Positions 51,008-60,482 of a stretch of DNA of 64,000 bases are shown piece after piece; positions within the stretch are counted from its first letter, which is position 1; each line of letters begins with the position of its first letter. The stretch lies in NCBI RefSeq assembly GCF_009834915.1, contig NZ_WVHS01000002.1:620001-684000 (forward strand), in the 5' to 3' direction. The notes below the pieces were generated by a model. The model did not search any database and was not told the DNA's origin. It worked only from the letters and a program-made list of their open reading frames with translations. The position numbers and the translations under genes are program-made. This DNA is from Hufsiella ginkgonis. Lineage in GTDB: Bacteria; Bacteroidota; Bacteroidia; Sphingobacteriales; Sphingobacteriaceae.

Positions 51008-53293
51008 ATGGATTATTTACAGGGTTTAAACTATTCACAGCAAGAGGCGGTAAAACAAACAGAAGGCCCCGTAATGATCGTAGCCGGCGCAGGGTCCGGC
51101 AAAACACGCGTGATCACTTACCGGGTGGCGCACCTGGTCCGAAAGAACGTAGATCCCTTTAACATACTGGTGCTTACGTTTACCAACAAAGCAGCTAAAG
51201 AGATGCGCGAACGTATTACGAAGGTGGTTGGCGCCGAGGCAAAAAACATCTGGATGGGTACCTTTCACTCGGTGTTTGCCAAGATCCTGCGCGTTGAAGC
51301 CGCCAAGATCGGTTATCCCGGCAATTTTACGATCTATGATACCGACGACAGCAAAAGCCTGCTCCGCGCGATCCTGAAGGAACAACAACTGGACGACAAG
51401 CTTTATAACGCCAATTTTGTGTATAACCGGATCTCTTCGGCCAAGAATAACCTGATCTCCCCCGCCGAATACCTCAATAATGAGCATATCCAGGCCGAAG
51501 ACTTTTCCAGCGGAAGAGGAAAACTGGGCGAGCTTTACCAGCTGTATGCCGCGCGCTGTTTTAAAGCCGGCGCGATGGATTTCGACGACCTGCTGTTTAA
51601 AACAAATGTGCTGCTGCGCGAACACCCGGAAACCCTTTATAAATACCAGAACAAATTTAAATACCTGATGGTAGACGAGTACCAGGACACTAACTTCTCC
51701 CAATACCTGATCGTAAAGAAGCTCGCCGCCATCCACGAAAACATTTGTGTGGTGGGCGACGATGCGCAGAGTATTTACGCTTTCCGCGGAGCGAATATCC
51801 AGAACATCCTCAACTTCGAGAAAGACTATCCCGATCTGAAAGTGTTTAAACTGGAGCAGAATTACCGGTCGACGCAAAATATCGTGAACGTGGCCAACAG
51901 CATTATTGCCAACAACAAGAACCAGTTAAAGAAAACCGTTTATTCTGAGAATGAAACCGGCGACAAGATCAAAGTGGTTCGCGCCTTCAGCGATAACGAG
52001 GAAGGCAAGATCGTAGCGGAAGCGATCGTGCAGGACCGCTCGGTGAAAGGCCTGAAATACCATGATTTCGCCATCCTATACCGCACCAACGCACAGTCGC
52101 GCGCCATGGAAGAAGCCCTCCGTAAGCTCAACGTGCCCTATAAAATATATGGCGGGCTCTCGTTCTACCAGCGCAAGGAGATTAAGGACCTTATCGCGTA
52201 TTTCCGGCTTACGTTTAACCCGAACGACGAGGAAGCAATTAAACGCGTGATCAATTATCCGCGTCGCGGGATCGGTGACACCTCCGTTGAGCGGATCATC
52301 ATCGCCGCCGATCAGCACCAGCTCACCCTGTGGGAAGTGATTGCGGATGCCCATAAATACCTCGATTCGCGCACCGCGGGGGCAATTGCCAACTTTGGCA
52401 CGCTGGTACAGAGCTTCCCGGTGCTGGCTAAAACCCATACGGCTTATGATGCGGCGCTGCATATCGCGCAGCATTCCGGCCTGTTAAAAGACCTCCACGA
52501 AGACAAATCGGTGGAGGGCCTCAGCCGTTACGAAAACATCCAGGAGCTGCTGAACGGGATCAAGGAATTCAGCGAACGCGAAGACATCGAAAATAAAGGC
52601 CTCGATATCTTTATGCAGGATGTGGCGCTGCTTACCAACGACGATAACGACAAAAACCCGAACGCGGATACCGTTTCCCTCATGACCATTCACTCGGCGA
52701 AGGGATTGGAGTTCCAGCAGGTGTTCGTAGTGGGCCTGGAGGAGAACCTCTTCCCTTCGCAGATGTCGCTTAATTCGCGCACGGACCTCGAGGAAGAACG
52801 CCGGTTGTTCTACGTGGCCATCACCCGTGCCGAGAAGAAACTGACGCTCTGTTACGCCACCTCCCGTTACCGCTGGGGTACGCTTACCAGCTGCGAGCCC
52901 AGTCGTTTTATCGACGAGATCGACCCAAAATACCTCGAGCTCGACTTCAAACAGCCACAAAAACCTTCCGGGAACCCGTTCTTTGACGACGAACGGGCCG
53001 CCTGGTCCGGCAAGCCCTCACCCGCTAAAGAAGATACCTTTGGCAAACCCAAACCGGCCGCCATGGCCAAAACCACGTCCATTCTTCCTAAAGCACATGT
53101 GCCGAGCCCGGGCTTTGCCGCGTCAGACACCTCGGACCTGCAGGTTGGGATGGAAGTTGAGCACGAACGCTTCGGTTTCGGCAAGGTGATCAGCCTGGAA
53201 GGCAACAAACCGGATATAAAAGCGACGATCTTTTTTAAAGAGTTGGGTCAGAAACAATTGCTGTTAAAATTTGCCAAATTACGGATCGTGTAA
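51008..53293 (+). CDS. pcrA: UvrD/PcrA-type ATP-dependent DNA helicase
   Basis: A 761-residue superfamily 1A helicase. Motifs in order: AGAGSGKTRVITYRVAH (I), MGTFHSVFAKILR (Ib), VDEYQDTN (II), GDDAQSIYAFRGA (III), LEQNYRST (IV), VSLMTIHSAKGLEF (V) and EERRLFYVAITRAEK (VI). The C-terminal 100 residues hold a PcrA-like tail with VGMEVEHERFGFGKVISLEG, the RNA-polymerase-binding type of Tudor-like domain. It unwinds DNA in mismatch and nucleotide-excision repair. Start at ATG 51008; a TTG three codons earlier is possible. Confidence 0.94.
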   Translation: MDYLQGLNYSQQEAVKQTEGPVMIVAGAGSGKTRVITYRVAHLVRKNVDPFNILVLTFTNKAAKEMRERITKVVGAEAKNIWMGTFHSVFAKILRVEAAKIGYPGNFTIYDTDDSKSLLRAILKEQQLDDKLYNANFVYNRISSAKNNLISPAEYLNNEHIQAEDFSSGRGKLGELYQLYAARCFKAGAMDFDDLLFKTNVLLREHPETLYKYQNKFKYLMVDEYQDTNFSQYLIVKKLAAIHENICVVGDDAQSIYAFRGANIQNILNFEKDYPDLKVFKLEQNYRSTQNIVNVANSIIANNKNQLKKTVYSENETGDKIKVVRAFSDNEEGKIVAEAIVQDRSVKGLKYHDFAILYRTNAQSRAMEEALRKLNVPYKIYGGLSFYQRKEIKDLIAYFRLTFNPNDEEAIKRVINYPRRGIGDTSVERIIIAADQHQLTLWEVIADAHKYLDSRTAGAIANFGTLVQSFPVLAKTHTAYDAALHIAQHSGLLKDLHEDKSVEGLSRYENIQELLNGIKEFSEREDIENKGLDIFMQDVALLTNDDNDKNPNADTVSLMTIHSAKGLEFQQVFVVGLEENLFPSQMSLNSRTDLEEERRLFYVAITRAEKKLTLCYATSRYRWGTLTSCEPSRFIDEIDPKYLELDFKQPQKPSGNPFFDDERAAWSGKPSPAKEDTFGKPKPAAMAKTTSILPKAHVPSPGFAASDTSDLQVGMEVEHERFGFGKVISLEGNKPDIKATIFFKELGQKQLLLKFAKLRIV

Positions 53294-53319
53294 AGAACGC
53301 TTGATTCCGAAAATTTATT

Positions 53320-53327
53320 TAAATTTG
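53320..53327 (+). promoter_or_regulatory. Putative -7 box of the DUF4290-murA operon
   Basis: TAAATTTG, exact TAnnTTTG match, with a TTG 16 nt upstream as a possible -33 element. It lies 66 nt before the DUF4290 start. Confidence 0.45.
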
Positions 53328-53393
53328 TAACATAACCCCTATTTCTAAAACTATCCGGCTCCCCGGTACTTTTATAGATACTTAAATTATCTC

Positions 53394-54110
53394 ATGAATT
53401 TTGATTACAACACCACAAGGAAGAAATTGCTCCTTGCTGAATACGGCCGTAACGTGCAAAACATGGTCGCCTATATTTGTGCGCTCGAAAACAAGGACGA
53501 GCGCAACGCTTACGCCCAGGTAGTGATCGACCTGATGGGTTTCCTGAACCCGCATTTGCGCGACGTAGCCGACTTTAAACATAAACTATGGGACCACTTG
53601 CACATCATCTCCGACTTTAAGATCGATGTGGACTCCCCCTACCCGAAACCATCCGAAGACGCCATCCATTTTAAACCGAACCCGATGCCATACCCGCAGC
53701 GGCGCATCAGGTATAAGCATTATGGAAAAACCATCGAAGTGATGATCGATAAAGCGAGGCAAATTGAAGATGCCGACCGCAAACAGCACATGGTGCAGTC
53801 TATTGCCAATTTTATGAAGATGGCGTATGTTACCTGGAACAAAGATTCGGTAGCCGACGAAACCATCCTGAGCGATCTGAAAGAGCTTTCCAAGGGTGAA
53901 TTGTCATTACAGGAGAACGTGAATCTCACCAAAGTGGAGTTCCGTACTCCGCCCCCGGGAAGCGGCCGCCCGCGTCCGGCGAACCAGAACCAGAACAATA
54001 AAGGGCGCCAGAACAACGGCAACGGCAGCAACAATAACCGCAGCAACAACACAGGCGGCGGGCAAAACAGGCAACGTAACGGCAACAATAACCCCGGAAA
54101 AAGATACTAA
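53394..54110 (+). CDS. DUF4290 family protein with Asn/Gly/Arg-rich tail
   Basis: A 238-residue protein. The N-terminal 175 residues match DUF4290, a Bacteroidota family: NTTRKKLLLAEYGRNVQNMV, LMGFLNPHLRDVADFKHKLWDHLHI and RYKHYGKTIEVMID. The remaining 55 residues are low-complexity and basic, dominated by Asn, Gly and Arg, as in RNA-binding tails. No function is established. It overlaps murA by a single base (stop TAA with ATG), so it is translationally coupled to cell-wall synthesis. Confidence 0.85.
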   Translation: MNFDYNTTRKKLLLAEYGRNVQNMVAYICALENKDERNAYAQVVIDLMGFLNPHLRDVADFKHKLWDHLHIISDFKIDVDSPYPKPSEDAIHFKPNPMPYPQRRIRYKHYGKTIEVMIDKARQIEDADRKQHMVQSIANFMKMAYVTWNKDSVADETILSDLKELSKGELSLQENVNLTKVEFRTPPPGSGRPRPANQNQNNKGRQNNGNGSNNNRSNNTGGGQNRQRNGNNNPGKRY

Positions 54111-55435
54111 TGAGCGCATTTGAAATCCGCGGCGGAACACCACTGAAAGGCGAGATTATTCCCCAGGGGGCCAAGAACGAGGCATTACAAGTGATCTCCG
54201 CAGTGCTGTTAACCGCAGAAAAAGTAACGATCAGCAACATCCCGGATATCAAGGACGTAAACAAGCTTATCGAACTACTGGGTGATCTGGGTGTGAAAGT
54301 CGACAAGCTAAGCAAAGACACTTACGCCTTCGAAGCCGCCAATATCGATCTCGATTTTTTTCATTCAGACGCCTTCCGGTCGAAAGGCGGCAGCCTCCGC
54401 GGCTCCATCATGATCGTAGGGCCGCTGCTTGCCCGGTACGGCAAAGCAGCGATCCCAAAACCGGGCGGCGACAAGATCGGAAGAAGAAGACTTGACACGC
54501 ATTTTCTCGGTTTCGAGAAACTGGGTGCTAAATTTAACTATCATCCCGAAACTGGCTTTTTCAACGTGGATGCCAGCAACCTCCAGGGAACCTATATCCT
54601 GCTTGACGAAGCGTCGGTAACCGGCACCGCTAATATCGTGATGGCCGCCGTACGCGCAAAAGGCACCACCACCATTTATAATGCCGCGTGCGAGCCTTAC
54701 CTGCAGCAACTTTGCAAAATGCTGAATCGCATGGGCGCTAAGATTTCCGGCATCGGCTCTAACCTGCTCACCATCGAAGGCGTAGACAGCCTTGGCGGTA
54801 CGGAACACCGCTTGCTGCCGGATATGATCGAGATCGGTTCCTTTATTGGATTAGCCGCTATGACCGGCTCCGAGATCACCATTAAAAATGTGCAATTCAA
54901 GGAACTTGGGCTTATACCGGAGGTTTTCCGGCGTATGGGCATCCGGTTCGAGGTAAAAGACGACGACATTTATATCCCTGCACAGGACAGCTACGAGATC
55001 GAAACATTTATCGACGGCTCTATCATGACCATCGCCGATGCGCCATGGCCAGGCTTCACCCCGGATCTGCTGAGTATCATCCTCGTAGTGGCTACACAGG
55101 CTAAAGGCAATGTGCTCATCCACCAGAAAATGTTTGAAAGCCGGCTGTTCTTCGTAGACAAGCTGATCGACATGGGCGCGCAGATCATCCTTTGCGACCC
55201 GCACCGCGCGACCGTAATGGGCCTTAACAAACAAGCCAGCCTGCGCGGGATCGAAATGACTTCACCTGATATCAGGGCCGGCGTTTCACTGCTCATTGCC
55301 GCCTTATCGGCCAACGGCCGCTCCATCATCTACAATATCGAACAGATCGAACGCGGTTACCAGGACATCGATACCCGCCTTAGGGCACTCGGCGCCGACA
55401 TCAGGAGGATTGAGGCGGCACCTAAAGGGCACTAA
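54110..55435 (+). CDS. murA: UDP-N-acetylglucosamine 1-carboxyvinyltransferase with Asp in place of the active-site Cys
   Basis: A 441-residue enolpyruvyl transferase performing the first committed step of peptidoglycan synthesis in the cytosol. It has the two-domain inside-out barrel motifs: GEIIPQGAKNEALQVISA, SMIVGPLLARYG, a PGGDKIGRRRLDTH loop, and the ASVTGTANIVMAAV and MIEIGSFIGLAA segments. In the loop that normally reads GGCxIGxRP, the Cys (E. coli Cys115) is replaced by Asp121. In other bacteria such a replacement prevents fosfomycin alkylation, so intrinsic fosfomycin resistance is expected. It is coupled to the DUF4290 gene by a 1-nt overlap. Confidence 0.95.
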   Translation: MSAFEIRGGTPLKGEIIPQGAKNEALQVISAVLLTAEKVTISNIPDIKDVNKLIELLGDLGVKVDKLSKDTYAFEAANIDLDFFHSDAFRSKGGSLRGSIMIVGPLLARYGKAAIPKPGGDKIGRRRLDTHFLGFEKLGAKFNYHPETGFFNVDASNLQGTYILLDEASVTGTANIVMAAVRAKGTTTIYNAACEPYLQQLCKMLNRMGAKISGIGSNLLTIEGVDSLGGTEHRLLPDMIEIGSFIGLAAMTGSEITIKNVQFKELGLIPEVFRRMGIRFEVKDDDIYIPAQDSYEIETFIDGSIMTIADAPWPGFTPDLLSIILVVATQAKGNVLIHQKMFESRLFFVDKLIDMGAQIILCDPHRATVMGLNKQASLRGIEMTSPDIRAGVSLLIAALSANGRSIIYNIEQIERGYQDIDTRLRALGADIRRIEAAPKGH

Positions 55436-55440
55436 CCCTT

Positions 55441-55592
55441 GTCAGTTATCAGTGATCAGTTGTCAGTAGTCAGTTCCTTTAAAGCGCGATAAAGCAACTG
55501 ACTACTGATTACCGATAACTACCACTGATTACTGACTACTGATTACTGACAACTGATTACTGATTACTGATAACTGACAACTGGCCACCGAT
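55441..55592. repeat. Inverted heptad repeat cluster between murA and sucD
   Basis: A left arm of CAGTTATCAGTGATCAGTT type heptads (minus-sense) is followed by a CCTTTAAAGCGCGATAAAG spacer and a longer right arm of ACTGACT, ACTGATT, ACTGACA, ACTGATA heptads. The innermost 13 bases AACTGACTACTGA pair exactly across the spacer, so the transcript can form a long hairpin just after the murA stop. Confidence 0.8.
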
Positions 55593-55607
55593 AACTTACA
55601 CAAACAG

Positions 55608-55638
55608 TTTGCCGATCCCCTCGTTTTTCCTAGCTTTG
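55608..55638 (+). promoter_or_regulatory. Promoter of sucD
   Basis: TTTG at 55608-55611, a 19-nt spacer and TAGCTTTG at 55631-55638: a textbook Bacteroidota promoter, 19 nt before the sucD ATG. Confidence 0.75.
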
Positions 55639-55657
55639 CGGTACTAAAATCCGATCC

Positions 55658-56539
55658 ATGAGCGTACTAGTTAATAAAGATTCAAAAGTTATCGTCCAGG
55701 GCTTTACCGGCAATGAAGGAACCTATCACGCATCGCAAATGATAGCGTACGGAACGCAGGTTGTTGGTGGTGTAACTCCCGGCAAAGGCGGACAGCAGCA
55801 CCTCGAGCGTCCCGTGTTTAATACTGTGAAAGATGCGGTCGTTGAAACCGGCGCCGATGTGTCCATCATTTTCGTACCTCCGGCATTTGCGGCCGATGCG
55901 ATCATGGAAGCTGCAGAAGCAGGTATAAAGGTTATTGTTTGTATTACCGAGGGTATCCCCACAAAGGATATGATCCAGGTAAAAGAATATATCAAGGATC
56001 GCGACACCCGGTTGATCGGCCCGAACTGCCCGGGAATCATCACCGCCGACGAGGCGAAAATCGGCATCATGCCCGGCTTCATCTTCAGAAAGGGCTCTAT
56101 CGGTGTGGTGTCGAAATCAGGAACGCTTACTTACGAAGCGGTAGACCAGGTAGTGAAAGCCGGCCTTGGCATCACCACCGCGATCGGTATCGGCGGAGAT
56201 CCGATCATCGGTACACCCACCAAACAGGCGGTTGAGCTGTTAATGAACGACCCTGAAACAGAAGGCATTATCATGATCGGCGAAATCGGTGGCGGCATGG
56301 AAGCGGAAGCCGCACGCTGGATTAAAGAACATGGCACCAAACCGGTCGTCGGGTTTATCGCCGGACAGACAGCGCCTCCGGGACGCCGTATGGGACACGC
56401 AGGGGCGATCGTTGGCGGCGCCGATGATACTGCAGCAGCAAAAATGAAGATCATGAGCGAGTGCGGGATCCGTGTAGTAGAATCTCCTGCAGAGATCGGT
56501 GCAGCAATGGCAGAAGAGATCGCAAAACTGAGAGCATAA
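55658..56539 (+). CDS. sucD: Succinyl-CoA ligase alpha subunit
   Basis: A 293-residue subunit of the TCA-cycle enzyme that makes ATP or GTP from succinyl-CoA. Signatures: [21 protein letters not shown] for CoA binding, [32 protein letters not shown], and the phosphohistidine loop [13 protein letters not shown] near residue 245. It has its own strong promoter and terminator; sucC is not next to it, which is common in Bacteroidota. Confidence 0.96.
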   Translation: MSVLVNKDSKVIVQGFTGNEGTYHASQMIAYGTQVVGGVTPGKGGQQHLERPVFNTVKDAVVETGADVSIIFVPPAFAADAIMEAAEAGIKVIVCITEGIPTKDMIQVKEYIKDRDTRLIGPNCPGIITADEAKIGIMPGFIFRKGSIGVVSKSGTLTYEAVDQVVKAGLGITTAIGIGGDPIIGTPTKQAVELLMNDPETEGIIMIGEIGGGMEAEAARWIKEHGTKPVVGFIAGQTAPPGRRMGHAGAIVGGADDTAAAKMKIMSECGIRVVESPAEIGAAMAEEIAKLRA

Positions 56540-56580
56540 CAGGTCAGCGGGCATTAGTCTGAGTTTTGTCATAAGTTATT

Positions 56581-56609
56581 AACCCCGGGCGCTAACCCTG
56601 GGGTTTTTT
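56581..56609 (+). terminator. Intrinsic terminator after sucD
   Basis: Stem AACCCC-GGG / CCC-T-GGGGTT with a single bulge and a 6-nt loop, followed by TTTTTT, 42 nt after the sucD stop. Confidence 0.85.
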
Positions 56610-56638
56610 CGTACTATTAATAAACAGAGAACCCTCTT

Positions 56639-57103
56639 ATGAAACATTTTCTTTGCCTCCTCAGTTGTATTTTTACACTGACCGCCTGTGCTCAAAAAAA
56701 CGATAAACCTAAGGCCCAGACCCCTCCAATTAAAGACAAAATGAACTGGAATAAATTAACTCCCGAAGAAGAACGTGTGATCGTACACAAAGGAACGGAA
56801 TATCCCGGAACCGGTAAATTACTTAACAACAAAGAGAAAGGAACGTACGTCTGCAGAAGATGCAATGCACCGCTCTACCGCTCGGAAACCAAATTCGATT
56901 CGCATTGCGGATGGCCTAGCTTTGACGATGAAATTAAAGGCGCGGTAAAACGGGTGCCCGATCCGGATGGCATGCGCGTAGAGATCACCTGCAACCACTG
57001 CGGGGCACATTTAGGCCATGTTTTCACCGGCGAAGGATTTACTGCAAAGGATACCCGCCATTGCGTAAATTCCATATCTATGGCATTTGTTCCTGATAAA
57101 TAA
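56639..57103 (+). CDS. msrB: Peptide-methionine (R)-S-oxide reductase, lipoprotein form
   Basis: A 154-residue MsrB that reduces methionine-R-sulfoxide in proteins. The N-terminus is a signal peptide with lipobox LTAC (Cys about 17), so the enzyme is exported and lipidated rather than cytosolic. Zinc cysteines are in YVCRRCNAP and EITCNHCGAHLG. The catalytic cysteine is in TRHCVNSISMAFVP, where RHCVN replaces the more common RFCVN. Periplasmic MsrB forms often sit alone, as here. The start is ATG 56639, about 30 nt after the sucD terminator. Confidence 0.93.
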   Translation: MKHFLCLLSCIFTLTACAQKNDKPKAQTPPIKDKMNWNKLTPEEERVIVHKGTEYPGTGKLLNNKEKGTYVCRRCNAPLYRSETKFDSHCGWPSFDDEIKGAVKRVPDPDGMRVEITCNHCGAHLGHVFTGEGFTAKDTRHCVNSISMAFVPDK

Positions 57104-57192
57104 ATAAATTAAATCCGGATAATTATTATTTTCGTAATTTGAATGGAGTAGGTGCGCCTATCGGGGCGCTTACTTAACGCCTCATTTACATT

Positions 57193-57996
57193 ATGCTATC
57201 CGATCCTATCAAGAAAAACAATGTTACTATTTCAGGCAACCTTCTATCAGGTTCCACGCTGATCTTTTCTCACGGTTTTGGTACCGATCAAACATCCTGG
57301 ACAAGGGTGGTCCCAGCTTTCGAGCAAGATCACCGCGTCATTCGTTATGACAATACCGGCGGCGGAAAAGCCGATCCGGATGCTTTCAGCCCCAACAAGT
57401 ACGATACGCTCGATAGCTATGCAGACGACCTGGTGGATATCTGCGAATCTCTCCGGGTCCGCGATGCGGTAATGATCGCCCACTCGGTGAGCGGGATGAT
57501 AAGCCTCATCACCTCATTGAGGAACCCGGAATATTTTAAAAAGATCGTCCTGGTGGGCGCTTCGCCCCGGTATCTCAATGATATCCCTTACATAGGCGGG
57601 CTCAACCAATCAGACCTCGAAGACCTCTACCAGGCTATGAACAATAACTACTTTGCCTGGGTAAGCGGTTTCGCCGCGATGGCGATGGAGAATCCCGAAA
57701 ACCCGCAGCTGGCAGAATCTTTTGCCAGTACACTGGCCAGCATCCGGCCGGATATTGCGCAATCGGTCGCCAAGGTGATCTTCGAATCCGACTATCGTCA
57801 CCTCTTGAAGGACGTGGATACCAGCACGCTGATCCTGCAGACCGAACATGATATCGCCGTGCCGCGCGAAACGGCAGAATATCTTCACCGCCACATAAAA
57901 GACAGTAAACTGGCGATCATTGATGCCCGGGGGCACTTTCCGCAGATCAGCGCGCCGGCAGAGATCATTAAAGCAATTAAAGAATTTATCGGTTAA
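57193..57996 (+). CDS. RsbQ-like alpha/beta hydrolase
   Basis: A 267-residue hydrolase of the RsbQ/KAI2/DAD2 lineage. The triad is Ser98 in AHSVSGM, Asp220 in QTEHDIAVP and His248 in ARGHFP, nearly the same numbering as RsbQ (Ser96, Asp219, His247). The SHGFGTDQTSW oxyanion-hole segment and the HR-RYDNTGGG stretch are typical. In Bacillus RsbQ acts with the PAS-domain phosphatase RsbP in energy-stress signalling, and plant relatives perceive small ligands. Here the next gene, 2 nt downstream, is a GAF/PAS hybrid kinase, so a hydrolase-sensor pair is likely. The ligand is unknown. Confidence 0.88.
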   Translation: MLSDPIKKNNVTISGNLLSGSTLIFSHGFGTDQTSWTRVVPAFEQDHRVIRYDNTGGGKADPDAFSPNKYDTLDSYADDLVDICESLRVRDAVMIAHSVSGMISLITSLRNPEYFKKIVLVGASPRYLNDIPYIGGLNQSDLEDLYQAMNNNYFAWVSGFAAMAMENPENPQLAESFASTLASIRPDIAQSVAKVIFESDYRHLLKDVDTSTLILQTEHDIAVPRETAEYLHRHIKDSKLAIIDARGHFPQISAPAEIIKAIKEFIG

Positions 57997-57998
57997 CG

Positions 57999-60461
57999 TT
58001 GAACCTGCTTGCAGATACATATCGGTTAAAGCGGCGGCTTCAACTAATGACCGGGCTTTCCAAAGCGCGTGAACATACCGGGCTGACGGATATATACCGC
58101 GACGCCACCCTTGCGCTTTATGAAGCTTCGGGCGCCAGCTCGATCGCCCTTGCCAGGATTGAAGACCGGATTACCGTGAAAACGCTTTACAGCATTCCCG
58201 GCAATCCGCCGTCGGCTATTATCGATGCGGTGATCATGCACGATATCTGTGACTCCGGGGCGATCGACATCCGTAAATCTCCCCTCGCCGGAAGCACTGG
58301 TACGCTGGTCTACCTTCCCTTTTGTGAGAAAGGTGAAAACGGTGCTTTCATACTCTGCTTTGAAAAGCTCCCCGAAAATGACGAAGCTTTCCGTGAGTTC
58401 CTGGCAAGCAGCCTCAGCGGTTTGAACGAAACCATCCGGCTGGCGAAAACCTATTATGCGGCAGAGGAGCTCACCACGCGTTTTAACGCCATATTGGGAA
58501 CCGTCCCGCAAGGTGTGGTCTTTATAGACGATACCGGGAAAAATACCTGGGCCAACGCGGTCGCTACCGCCCTATTGGGCGTAAACCGTCACCAGAACGA
58601 ACCGGTAGTGATTGCCCGTGCTATGACCGACCTGCGAAATGCGGCCGTAAACCAGGCGGAAATCGCTGCCGAAGGCGCCCGGCTGTTCAGCTCGCCCGAG
58701 CGCAGTATCAGGAACTGGAAATGGATCTATGGCGACCCCGTAAATATGGTGCTCAGCGTGGCCTGCTCACCTACCGTATCCCGGAACGTAAAAGGCATGC
58801 TTTGGGTGTTCGATGACATTACCGAACTATACCTCGCCAACGAGTCGCTGAAGGAACTGAACATCGAGCTGGCGGAGAAACGCAAGATAGCCGACGACCA
58901 GAACCGTGCAAAATCCGACTTCCTGGCAAACATGAGCCACGAGATCCGCACACCCATGAACGGGGTGATCGGTATGACCAGCTTGTTAACCGGCACCGAC
59001 CTCGATACCGAGCAGCGTGAATACGTAGAAACTATCCGCATCAGCGGCGACACGCTGCTTTCCCTGATCAACGATATCCTCGATTTTTCGAAGATCGAAT
59101 CCGGTAAGCTGGAGCTCGAAAAGTATCCGTTCCAACTAAGTACGGTGATCGAAGAAACGTACGACCTCCTGTCGGTAAAAGCCAACGAAAAACATCTCGA
59201 CCTGCTGTACTTCATTGATTCGAACGTGCCTGCCGGGATCATAGGTGATATTACCCGGGTAAGACAGATCCTGGTGAACCTGGTGTCGAACGGAATTAAG
59301 TTCACCCAGACCGGCGAAATTCTCATTAACGTGCGCACCCTCGAACAGGAAGACGATAATTACCGCATCGGGTTTACCGTAAAAGACACCGGGATCGGGA
59401 TTCCGGAAGATAAGTTTCACCGGTTGTTCCAGAGCTTCTCGCAGGTCGACTCGTCGACCACCCGCAAATTCGGCGGTACCGGCCTCGGCCTGGCTATCTG
59501 CCAGCGCCTCATCAGCATGATGGAAGGGCATATCCGCGTAGAAAGCGAGGTCGGCAAAGGCTCCGAGTTCATTTTCGACATTAAGGTAAAAGGGAATCGC
59601 TCAGCGGAATTGCCGGGCACATCCGACCGCAAAAGCCAGGCCATGGTAACCGGGAAGAAGCTCCTGATCCTCGACGACAATGAAACCAACCTGAAGATCC
59701 TGAAAAGGCACTGCGAGCTATGGGGAATGGAGGCGTCGGTATTTATGCATTATAAAGCGGCGGTAGATTCGATCGCACATAACGCTTACGACCTGGCGAT
59801 CATCGACATGATCATGCCCGAAATTGACGGCGTAGATGTGGCACACATTATCAAGAGCCGCTATGCCAACCACAATCTGCCGATAGTACTCTTTTCCTCT
59901 GCGGGAAATGTGGCGATGAAAGGCGCGCGCGAACAGAACCTGTTTGCGGCAGTACTTTCTAAGCCGTTAAAATATAATGTACTGTATAAGATCCTCGTGA
60001 ACATTCTTTCGGCACATACCATAACCGAAACGCCTGAAGAGGCGGCGGAGGCGCGGCCCGAAGAAGAGATCTTTAAGTTCGGGATCCTGGTGGCAGAAGA
60101 TAACGACATCAACCAGAAGCTTATCCGCCGTGCGCTGGAGAAACTGGGCTATTCCAGCGACGTGGTGTTTAACGGGCTCGAAGTGGGAAATGCCTTTAAA
60201 ATGAATTACTACCCGCTGGTGTTTATGGACGTGAACATGCCCGAAATGGATGGCTATGAAGCCACTCGTCACCTCGTAGAAAACTTTCCCGGTAATAAGC
60301 CCGTGATCATAGCCATGACTGCCAACGCCATGGATGGCGACCGAGACGAGGCGATCTCCGCGGGGATGGACGACTATATCAGTAAGCCCTTTAAGATCCA
60401 GGACATCAAAGACAAGCTCGATAAATGGGTACCGGAGATCAAAAATCGCCTGACTAAATAA
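57999..60461 (+). CDS. Hybrid sensor histidine kinase with two receiver domains
   Basis: An 820-residue soluble protein. An N-terminal GAF-like sensor (residues about 20-155) is followed by a PAS-type domain (about 165-285), a coiled coil, the dimerisation H-box MSHEIRTPMNGVIGM with His near residue 313, and an ATPase domain with GTGLGLAICQRLISMM. Two receivers follow, with phospho-acceptor Asp in LAIIDMIMPE and VFMDVNMPE and KPL/KPF lysines. No output domain. It is encoded 2 nt after the RsbQ-like gene. The start is TTG 57999; an in-frame ATG at 58047 is an alternative. Confidence 0.88.
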   Translation: MNLLADTYRLKRRLQLMTGLSKAREHTGLTDIYRDATLALYEASGASSIALARIEDRITVKTLYSIPGNPPSAIIDAVIMHDICDSGAIDIRKSPLAGSTGTLVYLPFCEKGENGAFILCFEKLPENDEAFREFLASSLSGLNETIRLAKTYYAAEELTTRFNAILGTVPQGVVFIDDTGKNTWANAVATALLGVNRHQNEPVVIARAMTDLRNAAVNQAEIAAEGARLFSSPERSIRNWKWIYGDPVNMVLSVACSPTVSRNVKGMLWVFDDITELYLANESLKELNIELAEKRKIADDQNRAKSDFLANMSHEIRTPMNGVIGMTSLLTGTDLDTEQREYVETIRISGDTLLSLINDILDFSKIESGKLELEKYPFQLSTVIEETYDLLSVKANEKHLDLLYFIDSNVPAGIIGDITRVRQILVNLVSNGIKFTQTGEILINVRTLEQEDDNYRIGFTVKDTGIGIPEDKFHRLFQSFSQVDSSTTRKFGGTGLGLAICQRLISMMEGHIRVESEVGKGSEFIFDIKVKGNRSAELPGTSDRKSQAMVTGKKLLILDDNETNLKILKRHCELWGMEASVFMHYKAAVDSIAHNAYDLAIIDMIMPEIDGVDVAHIIKSRYANHNLPIVLFSSAGNVAMKGAREQNLFAAVLSKPLKYNVLYKILVNILSAHTITETPEEAAEARPEEEIFKFGILVAEDNDINQKLIRRALEKLGYSSDVVFNGLEVGNAFKMNYYPLVFMDVNMPEMDGYEATRHLVENFPGNKPVIIAMTANAMDGDRDEAISAGMDDYISKPFKIQDIKDKLDKWVPEIKNRLTK

Positions 60462-60468
60462 CAATAAG

Positions 60469-60476
60469 TATCTTTG
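60469..60476 (+). promoter_or_regulatory. Putative -7 box of mazG
   Basis: TATCTTTG, exact TAnnTTTG match ending 6 nt before ATG 60483. Transcription would begin at or beside the start codon, so the mRNA may be leaderless. Confidence 0.4.
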
Positions 60477-60482
60477 GCCCTT

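Noticed and set aside
57140-57175. GTGCGCC...GGGGCGC hairpin between msrB and the RsbQ-like gene
   Set aside because: The stem is short, and no T-tract follows on either strand; it could be chance pairing.
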